Shown: piece after piece, positions 48,783-57,841 of the stretch
Position numbering within the stretch: the stretch's first letter is position 1
How the letters are laid out: each line of letters begins with the position of its first letter
Assembly (NCBI GenBank): GCA_963771015.1
Contig: CAVYRN010000007.1
Location: 248,001 to 312,000, forward strand
Origin: CAVSJJ01 sp963771015
Lineage (GTDB): Bacteria > Actinomycetota > Actinomycetes > Actinomycetales > Dermatophilaceae
Length of the DNA: 64,000 bases
Direction of reading: 5' to 3'
Position numbers and translations under genes: made by a program
The notes under the pieces: generated by a model
Database searches by the model: none
Told to the model about the DNA's origin: nothing
Seen by the model: only the letters and a program-made list of their open reading frames with translations

Positions 48783-50294
48783 ATGAGCGCCGACGACACC
48801 ACCCGACCACGCGGGGAGGACCTTGCCCCGGCGGGGCCGGGGCGGGTGCTCGTCACCGGGGCCTCGGGCTACGTCGGGGGCCGCCTGGTCGCCGAGCTCC
48901 TCTCCCGCGGGCACACCGTCCGGTGCGCGGTCCGCGACCCGCGCAAGCTCGACCCGGCGCCGTGGCGCGGCGCGGTCGACGTCGTCCGGGCCGACGTCGC
49001 GGGCGACCTCGGCGAGGCGATGGCCGGTGTCGACGTCGCCGTCTTCCTCGTGCACAGCATCGGCGAGGGCCGGGACTGGGTCGCCCGGGAGCGCGCGATC
49101 GCCGAGAACTTCCGGCGGGCCGCGGAGGAGGCGGGGGTGCGGCGGATCGTCTACCTCGGCGGGCTCGGGGACGACGACAGCGAGCTGAGTGCCCATCTGC
49201 GCAGCCGCCATGACGTCGGCGCCGTGCTCGCCGCCGGCCCGCTCCCCACCGTCGAGCTGCGCGCGGCCGTCGTCATCGGCTCGGGGTCGGCGAGCTTCGA
49301 GATGCTCCGCTACCTCACGGAGGTGCTGCCGGTCATGGTCACGCCGAAGTGGGTGGGCACACTGTGCCAGCCGATCTCGGTCAGGGACGTGCTGCGCTAT
49401 CTCGTCGCCGTCATCGAGCGGCCCGAGCCCGTCGAGGGGATCCTCGAGATCGGCGGCCCCGATGTCGTCTCCTATGCCGGGATGATGGCCATGTATGCCG
49501 AGCAGGCCGGGTTGCGGAGGCGCCGGCTCATCCCCGTGCCGTTCCTCACCCCGCGGCTGTCGTCGCTGTGGGTCGGCCTCGTCACGCCGGTGCCCGCGCA
49601 GCTGGCCCGCCCGCTGGTCGACTCCCTCATCAACGCGGTGACGGTGACCGACCACCGGGCCGAGGTGCTCTTCCCCTTCGAGCGCATCCCGCTCGCGGTG
49701 GCGATCCACAGCGCCATCGGACGGACCGCGGTGGGCGACGTCCCGACGACGTTCGACGATGCGTCCTCGCCCGTCTGGCAGTCCGCCGCCACCGACCCGG
49801 ACTGGACCGGCGGCACCGAGCTCTCCGACGTCCGCACCGTCGTCGTCGCGGCGGACCCCCATCACACCTGGCAGGCCGTATGCCGGGTGGGGGGCGACCG
49901 CGGCTGGTACCGGGGAGAGCTGCTGTGGAAGATGCGCGGCCTCGCGGACCGGATCGCGGGGGGCCCCGGGCTGCGACGCGGCCGCAGACACCCCGACCAC
50001 CTGTCCATCGGGGAGCCCGTCGACTTCTGGCGTGTCGAGGACCTGGAGCCGGACCGGCTGCTCGTGCTGCACGCCGAGATGCGCGTCCCGGGTGAGGCCT
50101 GGCTCGAGTGGCGGGTCGAGGCGCAGGACTCCGGAACGCTGCTGGTGCAGACCGCCCGCTTCCGCCCGCGCGGACTGCTCGGCCGCGCGTACTGGTACGC
50201 GGTCGCGCCCTTCCACCGCTTGGTCTTCCCCGGACTCATCGACGGCATCGCCCGCGACGCGACCTCGAGGGCCGGCGCGAAGCCAGGAAGCTGA
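48783..50294 (+). CDS. NAD(P)-binding SDR-like protein with DUF2867 domain
   Basis: The 503-residue protein has an atypical SDR domain (GASGYVGGRLVAELLSRGH, about residues 27-45) of the NmrA/complex-I-subunit type, then a DUF2867 region from about 340 (VVVAADPHHTWQAVCRVGGDRGWY, ending VAPFHRLVFPGLIDGIA). This two-part architecture is common in actinobacteria and cyanobacteria; the function is not known, though related proteins are linked to quinone or cofactor chemistry. No classical YxxxK pair is obvious. The gene stands alone with its own promoter. Confidence 0.88.
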   Translation: MSADDTTRPRGEDLAPAGPGRVLVTGASGYVGGRLVAELLSRGHTVRCAVRDPRKLDPAPWRGAVDVVRADVAGDLGEAMAGVDVAVFLVHSIGEGRDWVARERAIAENFRRAAEEAGVRRIVYLGGLGDDDSELSAHLRSRHDVGAVLAAGPLPTVELRAAVVIGSGSASFEMLRYLTEVLPVMVTPKWVGTLCQPISVRDVLRYLVAVIERPEPVEGILEIGGPDVVSYAGMMAMYAEQAGLRRRRLIPVPFLTPRLSSLWVGLVTPVPAQLARPLVDSLINAVTVTDHRAEVLFPFERIPLAVAIHSAIGRTAVGDVPTTFDDASSPVWQSAATDPDWTGGTELSDVRTVVVAADPHHTWQAVCRVGGDRGWYRGELLWKMRGLADRIAGGPGLRRGRRHPDHLSIGEPVDFWRVEDLEPDRLLVLHAEMRVPGEAWLEWRVEAQDSGTLLVQTARFRPRGLLGRAYWYAVAPFHRLVFPGLIDGIARDATSRAGAKPGS

Positions 50295-50432
50295 CCGCGC
50301 GGGAGACACCACGCCCTGCGGGTGCGCTCCACTCGCGGCGGGCGCCGCCACCGGGGCCTCGGACCATCCCTCGCCCAGCCCGCCGGGGCCGGTGGTGGGA
50401 TGCTGAGGAGCGAGCCATCCGAGGAGGTCGGC

Positions 50433-51452
50433 ATGGGCACGCGAGACGTGATGAGGGCCTGGGTCGTCGATGAACCGGGGCCGATCGACTCCGGGCCGCT
50501 GCGGTTGGTCGAGCGGCCCGTCCCGGACCCCGGGCCGGGCGAGGTCCTCGTCGAGGTGAGCACGTGCGGGGTCTGCCGGACCGATCTCCATGTCACCGAG
50601 GGCGACCTCGCCGTCCACCACCCCGGCGTCATCCCGGGCCACGAGATCGTCGGGCGGGTCGTCCGCCTCGGCCCCGGATCCGGGCGGCTCGTCGAGGGCG
50701 ACCGGGTCGGCGTCGCCTGGCTCCGGCATACCTGCGGGGTCTGCCGGTGGTGTCGCTCGGGCCGGGAGAACCTCTGCGAGGGCTCGCGGTACACCGGGTG
50801 GGACGAGGACGGCGGGTATGCCGAGTACGCGAGCGTGCCCGAGGCCTTCGCCTACCCGATCCCGCAGGACTTCGCCGACGCCACCGCCGCGCCGCTGCTG
50901 TGCGCCGGGATCATCGGCTACCGCTCGCTGCTGCGCGCCCGGGTCCCGCCGGGCGGCCGGCTCGGCATCTACGGCTTCGGCGCGAGCGCCCACATCACCG
51001 CCCAGATCGCCATCGCCCAGGGCGCCGAGGTCCACGTCCTCACCCGCGGCGCGGGCGCCCGGCGCCTGGCGATGGAGCTCGGGGCCGCCTCGGCCGGTGA
51101 GGCGTACGCCGCCGCGCCGGTCCCCCTCGACTCGGCCATCGTCTTCGCCCCGGTCGGCGACCTCGTCCCCGTCGCGCTCGAGGCGCTCGACGCCGGCGGG
51201 ACACTGGCGTTGGCCGGGATCCATCTCAGCGACATCCCCGCCCTGGACTACCAGCGGCACCTGTTTCGGGAGCGCACCGTCACGAGCGTCACGAGCAACA
51301 CCCGCCGGGACGGGGAGGAGCTGCTTCTGCTCGCCGCGCGGCTCGGCGTGCGGCCGACGACGACGGCATACCCGCTGGAGCGGGCGGACCGCGCCCTGCG
51401 CGACCTCGCCCACGGCAACGTCACCGGCGCCGCGGTCCTGACCGTCCACTAG
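50433..51452 (+). CDS. Zinc-dependent alcohol dehydrogenase
   Basis: The 339-residue medium-chain dehydrogenase has catalytic zinc ligands in CGVCRTD and GHEIVGRV, and the structural zinc cluster CGVCRWCRSGRENLC. The nucleotide-binding segment is IYGFGASAHITAQIA, in which the usual GxGxxG is GFGASA, as in the AdhA subgroup of actinobacterial alcohol dehydrogenases. It oxidises alcohols or reduces aldehydes with NAD(P)H. GAGGAGG lies 6 nt before ATG 50433; the open frame extends further upstream without similarity. Substrate is not defined. Confidence 0.92.
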   Translation: MGTRDVMRAWVVDEPGPIDSGPLRLVERPVPDPGPGEVLVEVSTCGVCRTDLHVTEGDLAVHHPGVIPGHEIVGRVVRLGPGSGRLVEGDRVGVAWLRHTCGVCRWCRSGRENLCEGSRYTGWDEDGGYAEYASVPEAFAYPIPQDFADATAAPLLCAGIIGYRSLLRARVPPGGRLGIYGFGASAHITAQIAIAQGAEVHVLTRGAGARRLAMELGAASAGEAYAAAPVPLDSAIVFAPVGDLVPVALEALDAGGTLALAGIHLSDIPALDYQRHLFRERTVTSVTSNTRRDGEELLLLAARLGVRPTTTAYPLERADRALRDLAHGNVTGAAVLTVH

Positions 51453-51484
51453 CCCGGCCGGCACGCCGACGGGCGACCCTCGGG

Positions 51485-52411
51485 TCAGCCCACGAGGTAG
51501 CTTGCCCGGACGAGCGGCAGGGCCCGGTCCAGGCTCGCCTGGTCGGTGACCCGCACCTCGAGGTAGCCCGTCCCGAAGTGCCCGAGCCGGGTCACATCCC
51601 GGGTGAAGCCGTCCTCGAGCTCGATGGTGTCCGGGTCGAGCCGCAGGTAGAGCAGCAGCGCCCCCTCGCGCAGGTCGACCTCGACGCAGGTGAAGTTCCG
51701 CAGCCGGCGGTAGGCGATGTAGGTGTCGCGCACCCGCCGGGTCACGTCCTCACCGAGCGCCTCGACGAAGGCCGAGAGGACGGCATACGCCTCCCGAAGG
51801 GCCTCGGGGGCCGCCGCGAGGTCCTCGGTGACGGTCCGGTATGCCGCGTGACCATGGGCCCCGCCGCGAGTGCGCTCCGGCGTGCCTGCCGCATGCGCCC
51901 CCTCGTCGACGCTGCCCGGCGAGAGGTGCTCGAGAGCGACGAGGTCGCCGTCGAGCTCGGTGTAGCGGACCAGGTCGACGGCCCTGGCCATCTGCCCGGC
52001 GAGATGGAGGTCGTAGCGGGTGAACCCCGGGGCCAGGCAGATCAGCCGCGGCGCTCGCCAGTCGATCGCCGCCGCCTGTGGCGCACCGAGCCGCTCGGTG
52101 GCGAGGAGCCGCGCGTCGGCCCGGTGGTCGAGAAGCCAGTCGAGGAAGAACACCCCCCGGGCGATGACCCCGTCGCCCGGGCTCCGCTCGACCTCGACGA
52201 CGACGGGGGCGTCGTTCTCGTCGAGCCCGATCGCTGGGACCCGGCCACCATGCCGGGAACCTGTCCCGTAGTCCCTGGCAAGGAGCCGAATGCCCAGCAT
52301 GGCCTCGGCGTTGCTCAGGATGACGCGGTGCACCGACCCGTCGGCAGGCAGCACGCCGCGGATCTCGACCGCGTCGTCACCGCGGACGCGGAACACCTTC
52401 AGGTCGGACAT
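51485..52411 (-). CDS. NucS/DUF91-like plus DUF5655 protein with degenerate nuclease motif
   Basis: The 308-residue protein has an N-terminal DUF91/NucS-like nuclease fold (VPAIGLDENDAPVVVEVERS, then GVFFLDWLLDHRADARLL) and a C-terminal DUF5655 domain (VRDTYIAYRRLRNFTCVEVDLREGALLLYLRLDPD). Relatives that I recall read RIDTLGLDE...IIEYKR at the PD-(D/E)xK site. Here the Asp is replaced by Pro and the Lys by Glu, so catalysis is doubtful. It may bind DNA without cleaving it. AGGGGG precedes ATG 52411. It has no obvious operon partner. Confidence 0.8.
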   Translation of the reverse strand: MSDLKVFRVRGDDAVEIRGVLPADGSVHRVILSNAEAMLGIRLLARDYGTGSRHGGRVPAIGLDENDAPVVVEVERSPGDGVIARGVFFLDWLLDHRADARLLATERLGAPQAAAIDWRAPRLICLAPGFTRYDLHLAGQMARAVDLVRYTELDGDLVALEHLSPGSVDEGAHAAGTPERTRGGAHGHAAYRTVTEDLAAAPEALREAYAVLSAFVEALGEDVTRRVRDTYIAYRRLRNFTCVEVDLREGALLLYLRLDPDTIELEDGFTRDVTRLGHFGTGYLEVRVTDQASLDRALPLVRASYLVG

Positions 52412-52580
52412 CTTCCCCCTCGGACGGCCCCGCCCGGGGCGAGACCGGGACCCCGCCACCGGACGGGCTCCATGGCCAGGGTAGGGCTCGGGCCGGCGAC
52501 GCAGGGCGGGTTTGGGGCGGACGGTCGGGGCCGCTCACCAGGATAGGCGGACCCGGCCCGGCCCCTCCGACGGCGCGCGG

Positions 52581-53279
52581 TCAGGCCAGGTCGGCGAACG
52601 GCGTGGCAGCGGTGAGGACAGAGCCCGGGGCATCGACTCCCCACAGCTCGGCGAGATCGGCACCCAGCTCGGCCGCGAGCGCCGCCATGTCCTCGGCCGC
52701 CCCGGCGTGGTGGGCCTCGGCCACGACGAGGATCTCCGCGCTGTCCGCCCGGACCGCCGACACCCCGCTCTGGCGGGTGGCCCAGCGTCGCGCATGGGCG
52801 GCGCCGGCCTCGTCGGCGAAGACGATCTCGCCCTCGGCGGGGTGCTCGACCTCGCCGGAGAAGGTCAGGTAGCGCTCCTGCCCGGACGCCGGACGCACGG
52901 TGAGCGACCCGGTGACGTGGGTGAGGTCGAACGCCGCCACGGGCACGGCATACGCGACGGACAACGCGTTGCAGAGGTCGACGAGCGGATGCACCCTCGG
53001 CAGGTCGCCGTCGCGGCGGAGCCGTCGCAGCAGGGCCTCCGCGGCGCACCGGTACTGCGTCGGTTTCAGGCCCATCTGGCTGTAGACGCGCCGCCAGGCC
53101 TGGATCTGCGGCAGCTCGGACTCGGTCCGCCCGTCGAGCATGGCACGGGCACGGGCGACGTATGCCGCGACCCGGGCCGACGGGTCGGGACCGTCGGTGA
53201 CGCCGCGCAGCCGCAGGACGACGGGCGTGAGGTACGGGAAGGCCGCCCACACCTCGGGTGCGTGCCGGAAGGTCGCCAT
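52581..53279 (-). CDS. B3/B4 tRNA-binding domain protein
   Basis: A 232-residue stand-alone B3/B4 domain, as in the editing part of the phenylalanyl-tRNA synthetase beta chain. Visible features are MGLKPTQYRCAAEALLRRLRRDGDLPRVHPLVDLCNALSVAYAVPVAAFDL and a C-terminal WATRQSGVSAVRADSAEILVVAEA. Free-standing members are thought to edit or deacylate amino acids from tRNA, but few are tested. ATG 53279 follows TACGGT by 7 nt; that -10 box directly abuts the pta stop codon, so it can be transcribed independently of ackA-pta. Confidence 0.86.
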   Translation of the reverse strand: MATFRHAPEVWAAFPYLTPVVLRLRGVTDGPDPSARVAAYVARARAMLDGRTESELPQIQAWRRVYSQMGLKPTQYRCAAEALLRRLRRDGDLPRVHPLVDLCNALSVAYAVPVAAFDLTHVTGSLTVRPASGQERYLTFSGEVEHPAEGEIVFADEAGAAHARRWATRQSGVSAVRADSAEILVVAEAHHAGAAEDMAALAAELGADLAELWGVDAPGSVLTAATPFADLA

Positions 53280-53286
53280 CGCGCCG

Positions 53287-53292
53287 ACCGTA
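53287..53292 (-). promoter_or_regulatory. -10 box, leaderless B3/B4 gene
   Basis: TACGGT on the minus strand ends 7 nt before ATG 53279. It fits exactly in the 13-bp gap to the pta stop. Confidence 0.45.
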
Positions 53293-55419
53293 TCAAGAGG
53301 CGGAGGCGCCGGCCTGGACGGCGGTGAGGGCGATCGTGTACACGATGTCCTCGACGAGGGCGCCACGGCTGAGGTCGTTGACCGGCTTGGCCAGCCCCTG
53401 GAGCATCGGGCCGATGCTGACGACGTCGGCGCTGCGCTGGACCGCCTTGTACGTCGTGTTGCCGGTGTCGAGGTCGGGAAAGACGAAGACGGTGGCGCGC
53501 CCGGCGACGACGCTGCCGGGCCGCTTGCTCTTGCCGACCGACCTCGACGAGGCGGCGTCGTACTGGAGCGGCCCGTCGACGGCCAGGTCGGGCCGGCGTT
53601 CCTGGACGATGCGGGTGGCCGCGACGACCTTGTCGACATCCTGACCTGCGCCGGACTCACCGGTGCTGAAGCTGATCATGGCCACCCGTGGCTCGATCCC
53701 GAAGGCCTCGGCGGACCCCGCGCTCTGGATCGCGATGTCGGCGAGCTGCTCGGCCGTCGGGTTGGTGTTGATGGCGCAGTCCCCGTAGACGAGGACCTCG
53801 TCGGGTAGGCACATGAAGAAGACCGATGATACGAGCGCGGAGCCCGGGGCGGTGCCGAGGATCTGCAGCGCCGGGCGGACGGTGTGCGCCGTCGTGTGCT
53901 CGGCGCCCGCCACCAGGCCGGCGGCCTCGCCCAGCTGCACCATCATCGTGGCGACGGTGATGGGGTCGGTGAGCAGCCGCTCGCGGGCGACGCCTTCGGT
54001 CCACCCCTTGTGGGCGCGCAGGGCGGTGAGCGGCGCGACGTAGCGCTCCGCGACCGCCTCGGGGTCGATGATCTCGAGGCCCTCCGGCAGCTCGAGGCCG
54101 AGGTTCGCGATCCGCTGGCGCACGGCGTCCGGCGGGCCGAGGAGAACGGGGTGGGCGATGCCCCGGCGCGCGCACTCGACCGCCGCGCGCAGGGTCCGCG
54201 GCTCCAGCCCCTCGGGTAGGACGATGCGGGCGTCGGCCCTGCGAGCCAGCTCGACGAGCCGGTACCGGAAGGCCGCAGGGCTGAGCCGCCGTGCCTCCGG
54301 CGCCGAGAGGACACCTTCGATGACCTCGTCGTCGAACGCTGCGGCGCCGTGCGCCATGACCGCCTCACCGCGGACGAGGTCGTCGACGGACAGCTCGATG
54401 TCGATGTCCTGGACGAGCGTGACCGCGTCGTAGGTCATGTCGTCGGTCACCAGGACCGGCAGCCCGGTGTCCATGGCGGCCCGGCACAGGGACCACACCG
54501 TCGGGTCGGGCTCGACACCGGCGCTGAGGAGGAGCGCGGCGAGCGGCGTCCCCCCGAGGGCGGCGAGGCTCGCGGCCATGATGACGTCGTGCCGGTCGCC
54601 GGGGACGACGATGAGCTCGCCCTCGGTGAGGACCCGCAGGCCGCCGGGGACCGCCTGGGCGAACACCGAGGTGCCCTTGATGCGACGGTCGAGCTCACCC
54701 TCGTGGAGCACCCGGCAGCCGGTCTCGCGGACGAGGTCGTGGACCCGAGGCTGGGTGAGGTCGGCCCGATAGGGAATCGCCGCGAGCAGCCGCAGCCCGC
54801 GCCGCTCGAGGGCGCCGGTGAGGAGGTCGAGCGCGTCGTCGTCGACGGTCGGGACCCTGGTGACGATGCAGCCGACGACGCGGGTCGCCTCTCCCGTCGA
54901 GTAGGTGGCCGCCGTGATGGACAGCCCCTCGGCGACGTGGTCGAAGGCCTCGGCCCGCGCACCAGGTCCGTCGGCGCTCGGCTCGAGGTGCCCCTCGACG
55001 GTCGGGAAGGTCCCGACGAGGACGACGTCGGCGTTGAGCGCCCTCGCCATGGCCTGGTTGACCCGGCCGGAGTAGATCTGGGTCGGCCCGGGGTTGAGCC
55101 CCTCGGCGACCACGACATCGTGCCCCGCCGCCGCCGGCTGCCACCGGGTGACGACCTCCTCGAGGAGGTCGTCCATGCCTCCGGTGCTGAGCAGCTCCTC
55201 CATCACGCTCGCGGGCAGCGGGTCGGCCGGCCGCAGCGGGGTCAGCGCACGGATCAGCTCGGCGGAGATGTCGAGGCCGTCATCGGCGCGGGGCTGCCCG
55301 AGCGGCTTGATGAAGGAGACGTCGACGCCCCGCTCGTCGAGGGCCCGGAGCAGCCCGAGGCAGGCGCTCGTCAGACCGACGCGCGGTCCGCTCGGCGCCA
55401 CGAGAATGGTCCGTGCCAT
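53293..55419 (-). CDS. pta: Phosphate acetyltransferase (long form)
   Basis: The 708-residue enzyme has an N-terminal BioD-like P-loop-derived domain, a DRTGG domain (about 215-330), and the C-terminal catalytic domain (from about 380) with RIVLPEGLEPRTLRAA and SGAGQDVDKVVAAT. It converts acetyl-CoA and phosphate to acetyl phosphate. The long form is allosterically regulated in other bacteria. It starts 7 bp after ackA. The order ackA then pta is the reverse of the common pta-ackA arrangement. Confidence 0.95.
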   Translation of the reverse strand: MARTILVAPSGPRVGLTSACLGLLRALDERGVDVSFIKPLGQPRADDGLDISAELIRALTPLRPADPLPASVMEELLSTGGMDDLLEEVVTRWQPAAAGHDVVVAEGLNPGPTQIYSGRVNQAMARALNADVVLVGTFPTVEGHLEPSADGPGARAEAFDHVAEGLSITAATYSTGEATRVVGCIVTRVPTVDDDALDLLTGALERRGLRLLAAIPYRADLTQPRVHDLVRETGCRVLHEGELDRRIKGTSVFAQAVPGGLRVLTEGELIVVPGDRHDVIMAASLAALGGTPLAALLLSAGVEPDPTVWSLCRAAMDTGLPVLVTDDMTYDAVTLVQDIDIELSVDDLVRGEAVMAHGAAAFDDEVIEGVLSAPEARRLSPAAFRYRLVELARRADARIVLPEGLEPRTLRAAVECARRGIAHPVLLGPPDAVRQRIANLGLELPEGLEIIDPEAVAERYVAPLTALRAHKGWTEGVARERLLTDPITVATMMVQLGEAAGLVAGAEHTTAHTVRPALQILGTAPGSALVSSVFFMCLPDEVLVYGDCAINTNPTAEQLADIAIQSAGSAEAFGIEPRVAMISFSTGESGAGQDVDKVVAATRIVQERRPDLAVDGPLQYDAASSRSVGKSKRPGSVVAGRATVFVFPDLDTGNTTYKAVQRSADVVSIGPMLQGLAKPVNDLSRGALVEDIVYTIALTAVQAGASAS

Positions 55420-55426
55420 GGCGGCC

Positions 55427-56638
55427 TCACCCCTCGCTCGTCGTCCGGACCAGCCGGATCGTGTCCATGGCGATCATCCGCTCCTCGTCGGTGGGGACGA
55501 CGAGGATCTCCGCGCCGTCGCCCGTCCCGATCCGCCCCCCCGACCCACGTCCGTGGGCGAGGTTCCGCTCCGGGTCCAGGCGAAGCCCGAGGAAGCCCAG
55601 GGCCTGGACCGTCATCGCGCGCACCCGGGCGTCGTTCTCACCGATCCCGCCGGTGAAGGTGAGGGCGTCGAGCCGCCCGAGCGCCACGACGAGCCCCGCG
55701 AGATGCTTGGCGAGGCGGTAGACGAAGACGTCGATCGCCAGCCGAGCGCCCGGGTGGCCGGCGTCGCGGGCCTGCCACATCTCCCGCATGTCGTTCGTCA
55801 GCTCGGACAGCCCAAGCAGGCCGCTGCGGGTGTTGAGCGCTCGGGTGACCTCGTGCGCCGACATCCCGCACTCGTCCCCGAGGTAGCCGAACAGGCCGGG
55901 GTCGACGTCGCCGGAGCGGGTCCCCATGACCAACCCCTCCAGCGGGGTCAGGCCCATCGTCGTGTCGACGGAGCGGCCGCCCAGCACGGCCGTCGCGCTC
56001 GAGCCGTTGCCGAGATGGGCGACGACGAGCGCGAGGTCCGCGGGGTCGCGGCCGAGGATCTCGGCGGTCCGCCCGCTCACGAAGCGATGGCTCGTCCCAT
56101 GGAACCCGTAGCGCCGGACGCCGTGCTCGGTGTACCACGGCGCCGGCACGGCATACCGGAAGGCCCGGGGAGGCATCGACTGGTGGAACGCCGTGTCGAA
56201 GACGGCCACCTGGGGCATGTCCGGCCACACGGACCTGACGGCGCGGATGCCGAGCAGCCCCGGCGGGTTGTGCAGCGGTGCCAGCGGGGCGAACTCCTCG
56301 ACCGCGGCGACCACCTCGTCGGTGATGAGGACCGAGTCGGCGAACCGCTCTCCCCCGTGGACGATGCGATGACCGACCCCGACCGGATGCAGCAGCGGGT
56401 CGAGACCGGCGACCGCGCCGAGGATCGCCGAGACGGCCGCGTCGTGGTCGGCCCCCGCGAGGGGGACGGGGTGCTCGCCCTCGGGCCCACTCACCCGCAG
56501 GGTCGCGTCGCCGCCGAGGCGTTCGGCGAGTCCGGACAGGACCCGGTCGCCGGAGCCGGAGTCGACGAGGGCGAACTTGAGCGACGAGCTCCCGGCGTTG
56601 ATGACGAGAACCGTCTGCGAGTGGACCGGGTCGGGCAT
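55427..56638 (-). CDS. ackA: Acetate kinase
   Basis: The 403-residue ASKHA-fold kinase begins with VLVINAGSSSLKFALVD (ATP/phosphate motif), has the acetate-site region VFDTAFHQSMPPRAF, the HLGNGSS phosphate loop and FTGGIGENDARVR. It makes ATP and acetate from acetyl phosphate and ADP. With the coupled pta it forms the acetate overflow/assimilation pathway. GAGGAA lies upstream of ATG 56638. It is the first gene of the ackA-pta unit; a long gap to the aquaporin gene separates it from the next transcript. Confidence 0.96.
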   Translation of the reverse strand: MPDPVHSQTVLVINAGSSSLKFALVDSGSGDRVLSGLAERLGGDATLRVSGPEGEHPVPLAGADHDAAVSAILGAVAGLDPLLHPVGVGHRIVHGGERFADSVLITDEVVAAVEEFAPLAPLHNPPGLLGIRAVRSVWPDMPQVAVFDTAFHQSMPPRAFRYAVPAPWYTEHGVRRYGFHGTSHRFVSGRTAEILGRDPADLALVVAHLGNGSSATAVLGGRSVDTTMGLTPLEGLVMGTRSGDVDPGLFGYLGDECGMSAHEVTRALNTRSGLLGLSELTNDMREMWQARDAGHPGARLAIDVFVYRLAKHLAGLVVALGRLDALTFTGGIGENDARVRAMTVQALGFLGLRLDPERNLAHGRGSGGRIGTGDGAEILVVPTDEERMIAMDTIRLVRTTSEG

Positions 56639-56751
56639 CGTTCCTCGCTCTGTTGCTCCGTGCTGTCGATGGCGGGCCCGTGAGCCGGTGCAACGGGGGA
56701 CACGCGGCGAGGCTTGTCAGCCGTCGACTCAGCCTAGTGCCGTGGCGGGGG

Positions 56752-57633
56752 TCACCCCGGGTCGGGTCGGTCCCGACGTACGGCGACCGGGAGCAGGCCG
56801 CCGAGGGTGCTCCGGTACCGCTCGTCGTGGAACAGCTTCGCGGTGAGCACCTCGACCCGGCGCACCCGCTTGACGAGGGCGAAGAAGGCCACGGCGACGA
56901 GGGACCCGGACAGCGGGCCGACGACGTAGACCCAGAAGTCGGCCCAGGCGCCGGCGACGAGGGCCGGGCCGAGGCTGCGGGCCGGGTTGAGGCTCGTGCC
57001 CGTGTACGGGGCGCCCTGCCAGACGAGGGCGGCGATGAGGACCCACACGCCGAGAGGGGTCCACCGGGCGGTCCGCCGGGAGGCGGTCATGACGAAGATG
57101 AGCAGGACGAGGCTCGCCGTCATGGCCGCCTCGACGACCGCAGCCTGGCCGGCGGTCAGCCCGTTGCCCGGTGAGGTGGCCCCGTCGTCGAGCGCGCGGG
57201 CCGTCGGTCCCCAGATCCAGGCGAGCAGGTATGCCGCCGCCACGCCACCGAGCAGCTGCGCCACGACGTACCCGGCCAGGTCGTGGACGTGAACCCGTCG
57301 CTGGGTCCAGAACGCGAGGGTGACCGCGGGGTTGAGGTGGGCGCCGCTGCACCGCCCGAGCGGGCTGACCGCGACGAGGCTGCCGCACCCCGCGAAGAGG
57401 ACTCCGGTGACGAGGAAGCGCGCCGACCGGCTCGGGAGCAGCTCGGCCACCGGGCTCGAGGGGCCGAAGTCGAGGAACACCGCGGACAGCCCGCCGAGCA
57501 GAAGGAACGCGGTACCGGCGAACTCGGCGAGCCACGGGGCCCAGTGCCACCCGGACTGGGGCGGCTGGGCCCCGTCCGGTGGGTGGGGGGCGGGCGCCAG
57601 CGCTGTGTCGTCACCTCGGGTCGGCTGCGTCAC
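56752..57633 (-). CDS. MIP-family aquaporin/glycerol facilitator
   Basis: The 293-residue channel has six helices and two half-helices with SGAHLNPAVTLAFW and GTSLNPARSLGPAL; both NPA motifs are intact and Arg follows the second. The aquaporin-like residue pattern (no Asp after the second NPA) favours water over glycerol, but the filter is not modelled. The N-terminal 35 residues are hydrophilic and Pro-rich, longer than usual. GTG 57633 follows TACGGT by 6 nt. It is divergent from the membrane protein at 57842 across a large inverted repeat. Confidence 0.92.
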   Translation of the reverse strand: MTQPTRGDDTALAPAPHPPDGAQPPQSGWHWAPWLAEFAGTAFLLLGGLSAVFLDFGPSSPVAELLPSRSARFLVTGVLFAGCGSLVAVSPLGRCSGAHLNPAVTLAFWTQRRVHVHDLAGYVVAQLLGGVAAAYLLAWIWGPTARALDDGATSPGNGLTAGQAAVVEAAMTASLVLLIFVMTASRRTARWTPLGVWVLIAALVWQGAPYTGTSLNPARSLGPALVAGAWADFWVYVVGPLSGSLVAVAFFALVKRVRRVEVLTAKLFHDERYRSTLGGLLPVAVRRDRPDPG

Positions 57634-57639
57634 GTCATC

Positions 57640-57645
57640 ACCGTA
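57640..57645 (-). promoter_or_regulatory. -10 box, leaderless aquaporin gene
   Basis: TACGGT on the minus strand ends 6 nt before GTG 57633. Confidence 0.5.
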
Positions 57646-57703
57646 GGTCGCCGCACTGAGAGGCGGGTGACCGGTCCGACCCACTCGGCCACGGCGCCCC
57701 GGC

Positions 57704-57765
57704 GTCGAGTGGCCACGAATCGCCGTGTCGGAGCGGGCGTGGACGGCGATTCCTGGCCACTCGAC
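57704..57765. repeat. Large intergenic inverted repeat (23-bp arms)
   Basis: Arms at 57704-57726 (beginning GTCGAGTGGCCACGAATCGC) and 57743-57765 (ending TGGCCACTCGAC) are complementary at 22 of 23 positions around a 16-nt spacer. The arm core TGGCCA is itself a palindrome. It lies between the divergent aquaporin and lysylphosphatidylglycerol-synthase-like genes and encodes nothing. Confidence 0.85.
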
Positions 57766-57841
57766 CACCACCACCCTCGGGCCGCCGAAAGTCGGGGGGA
57801 GTTCTCGGCGCTCTCCCAGCAACCGACTGCATCATGTGCCG

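Noticed and set aside
48750..51464. Open frame of 904 codons on the minus strand opposite the SDR and alcohol dehydrogenase genes
   Set aside because: Same reason: antisense to clear enzyme genes with intact motifs, and the translation is low-complexity.
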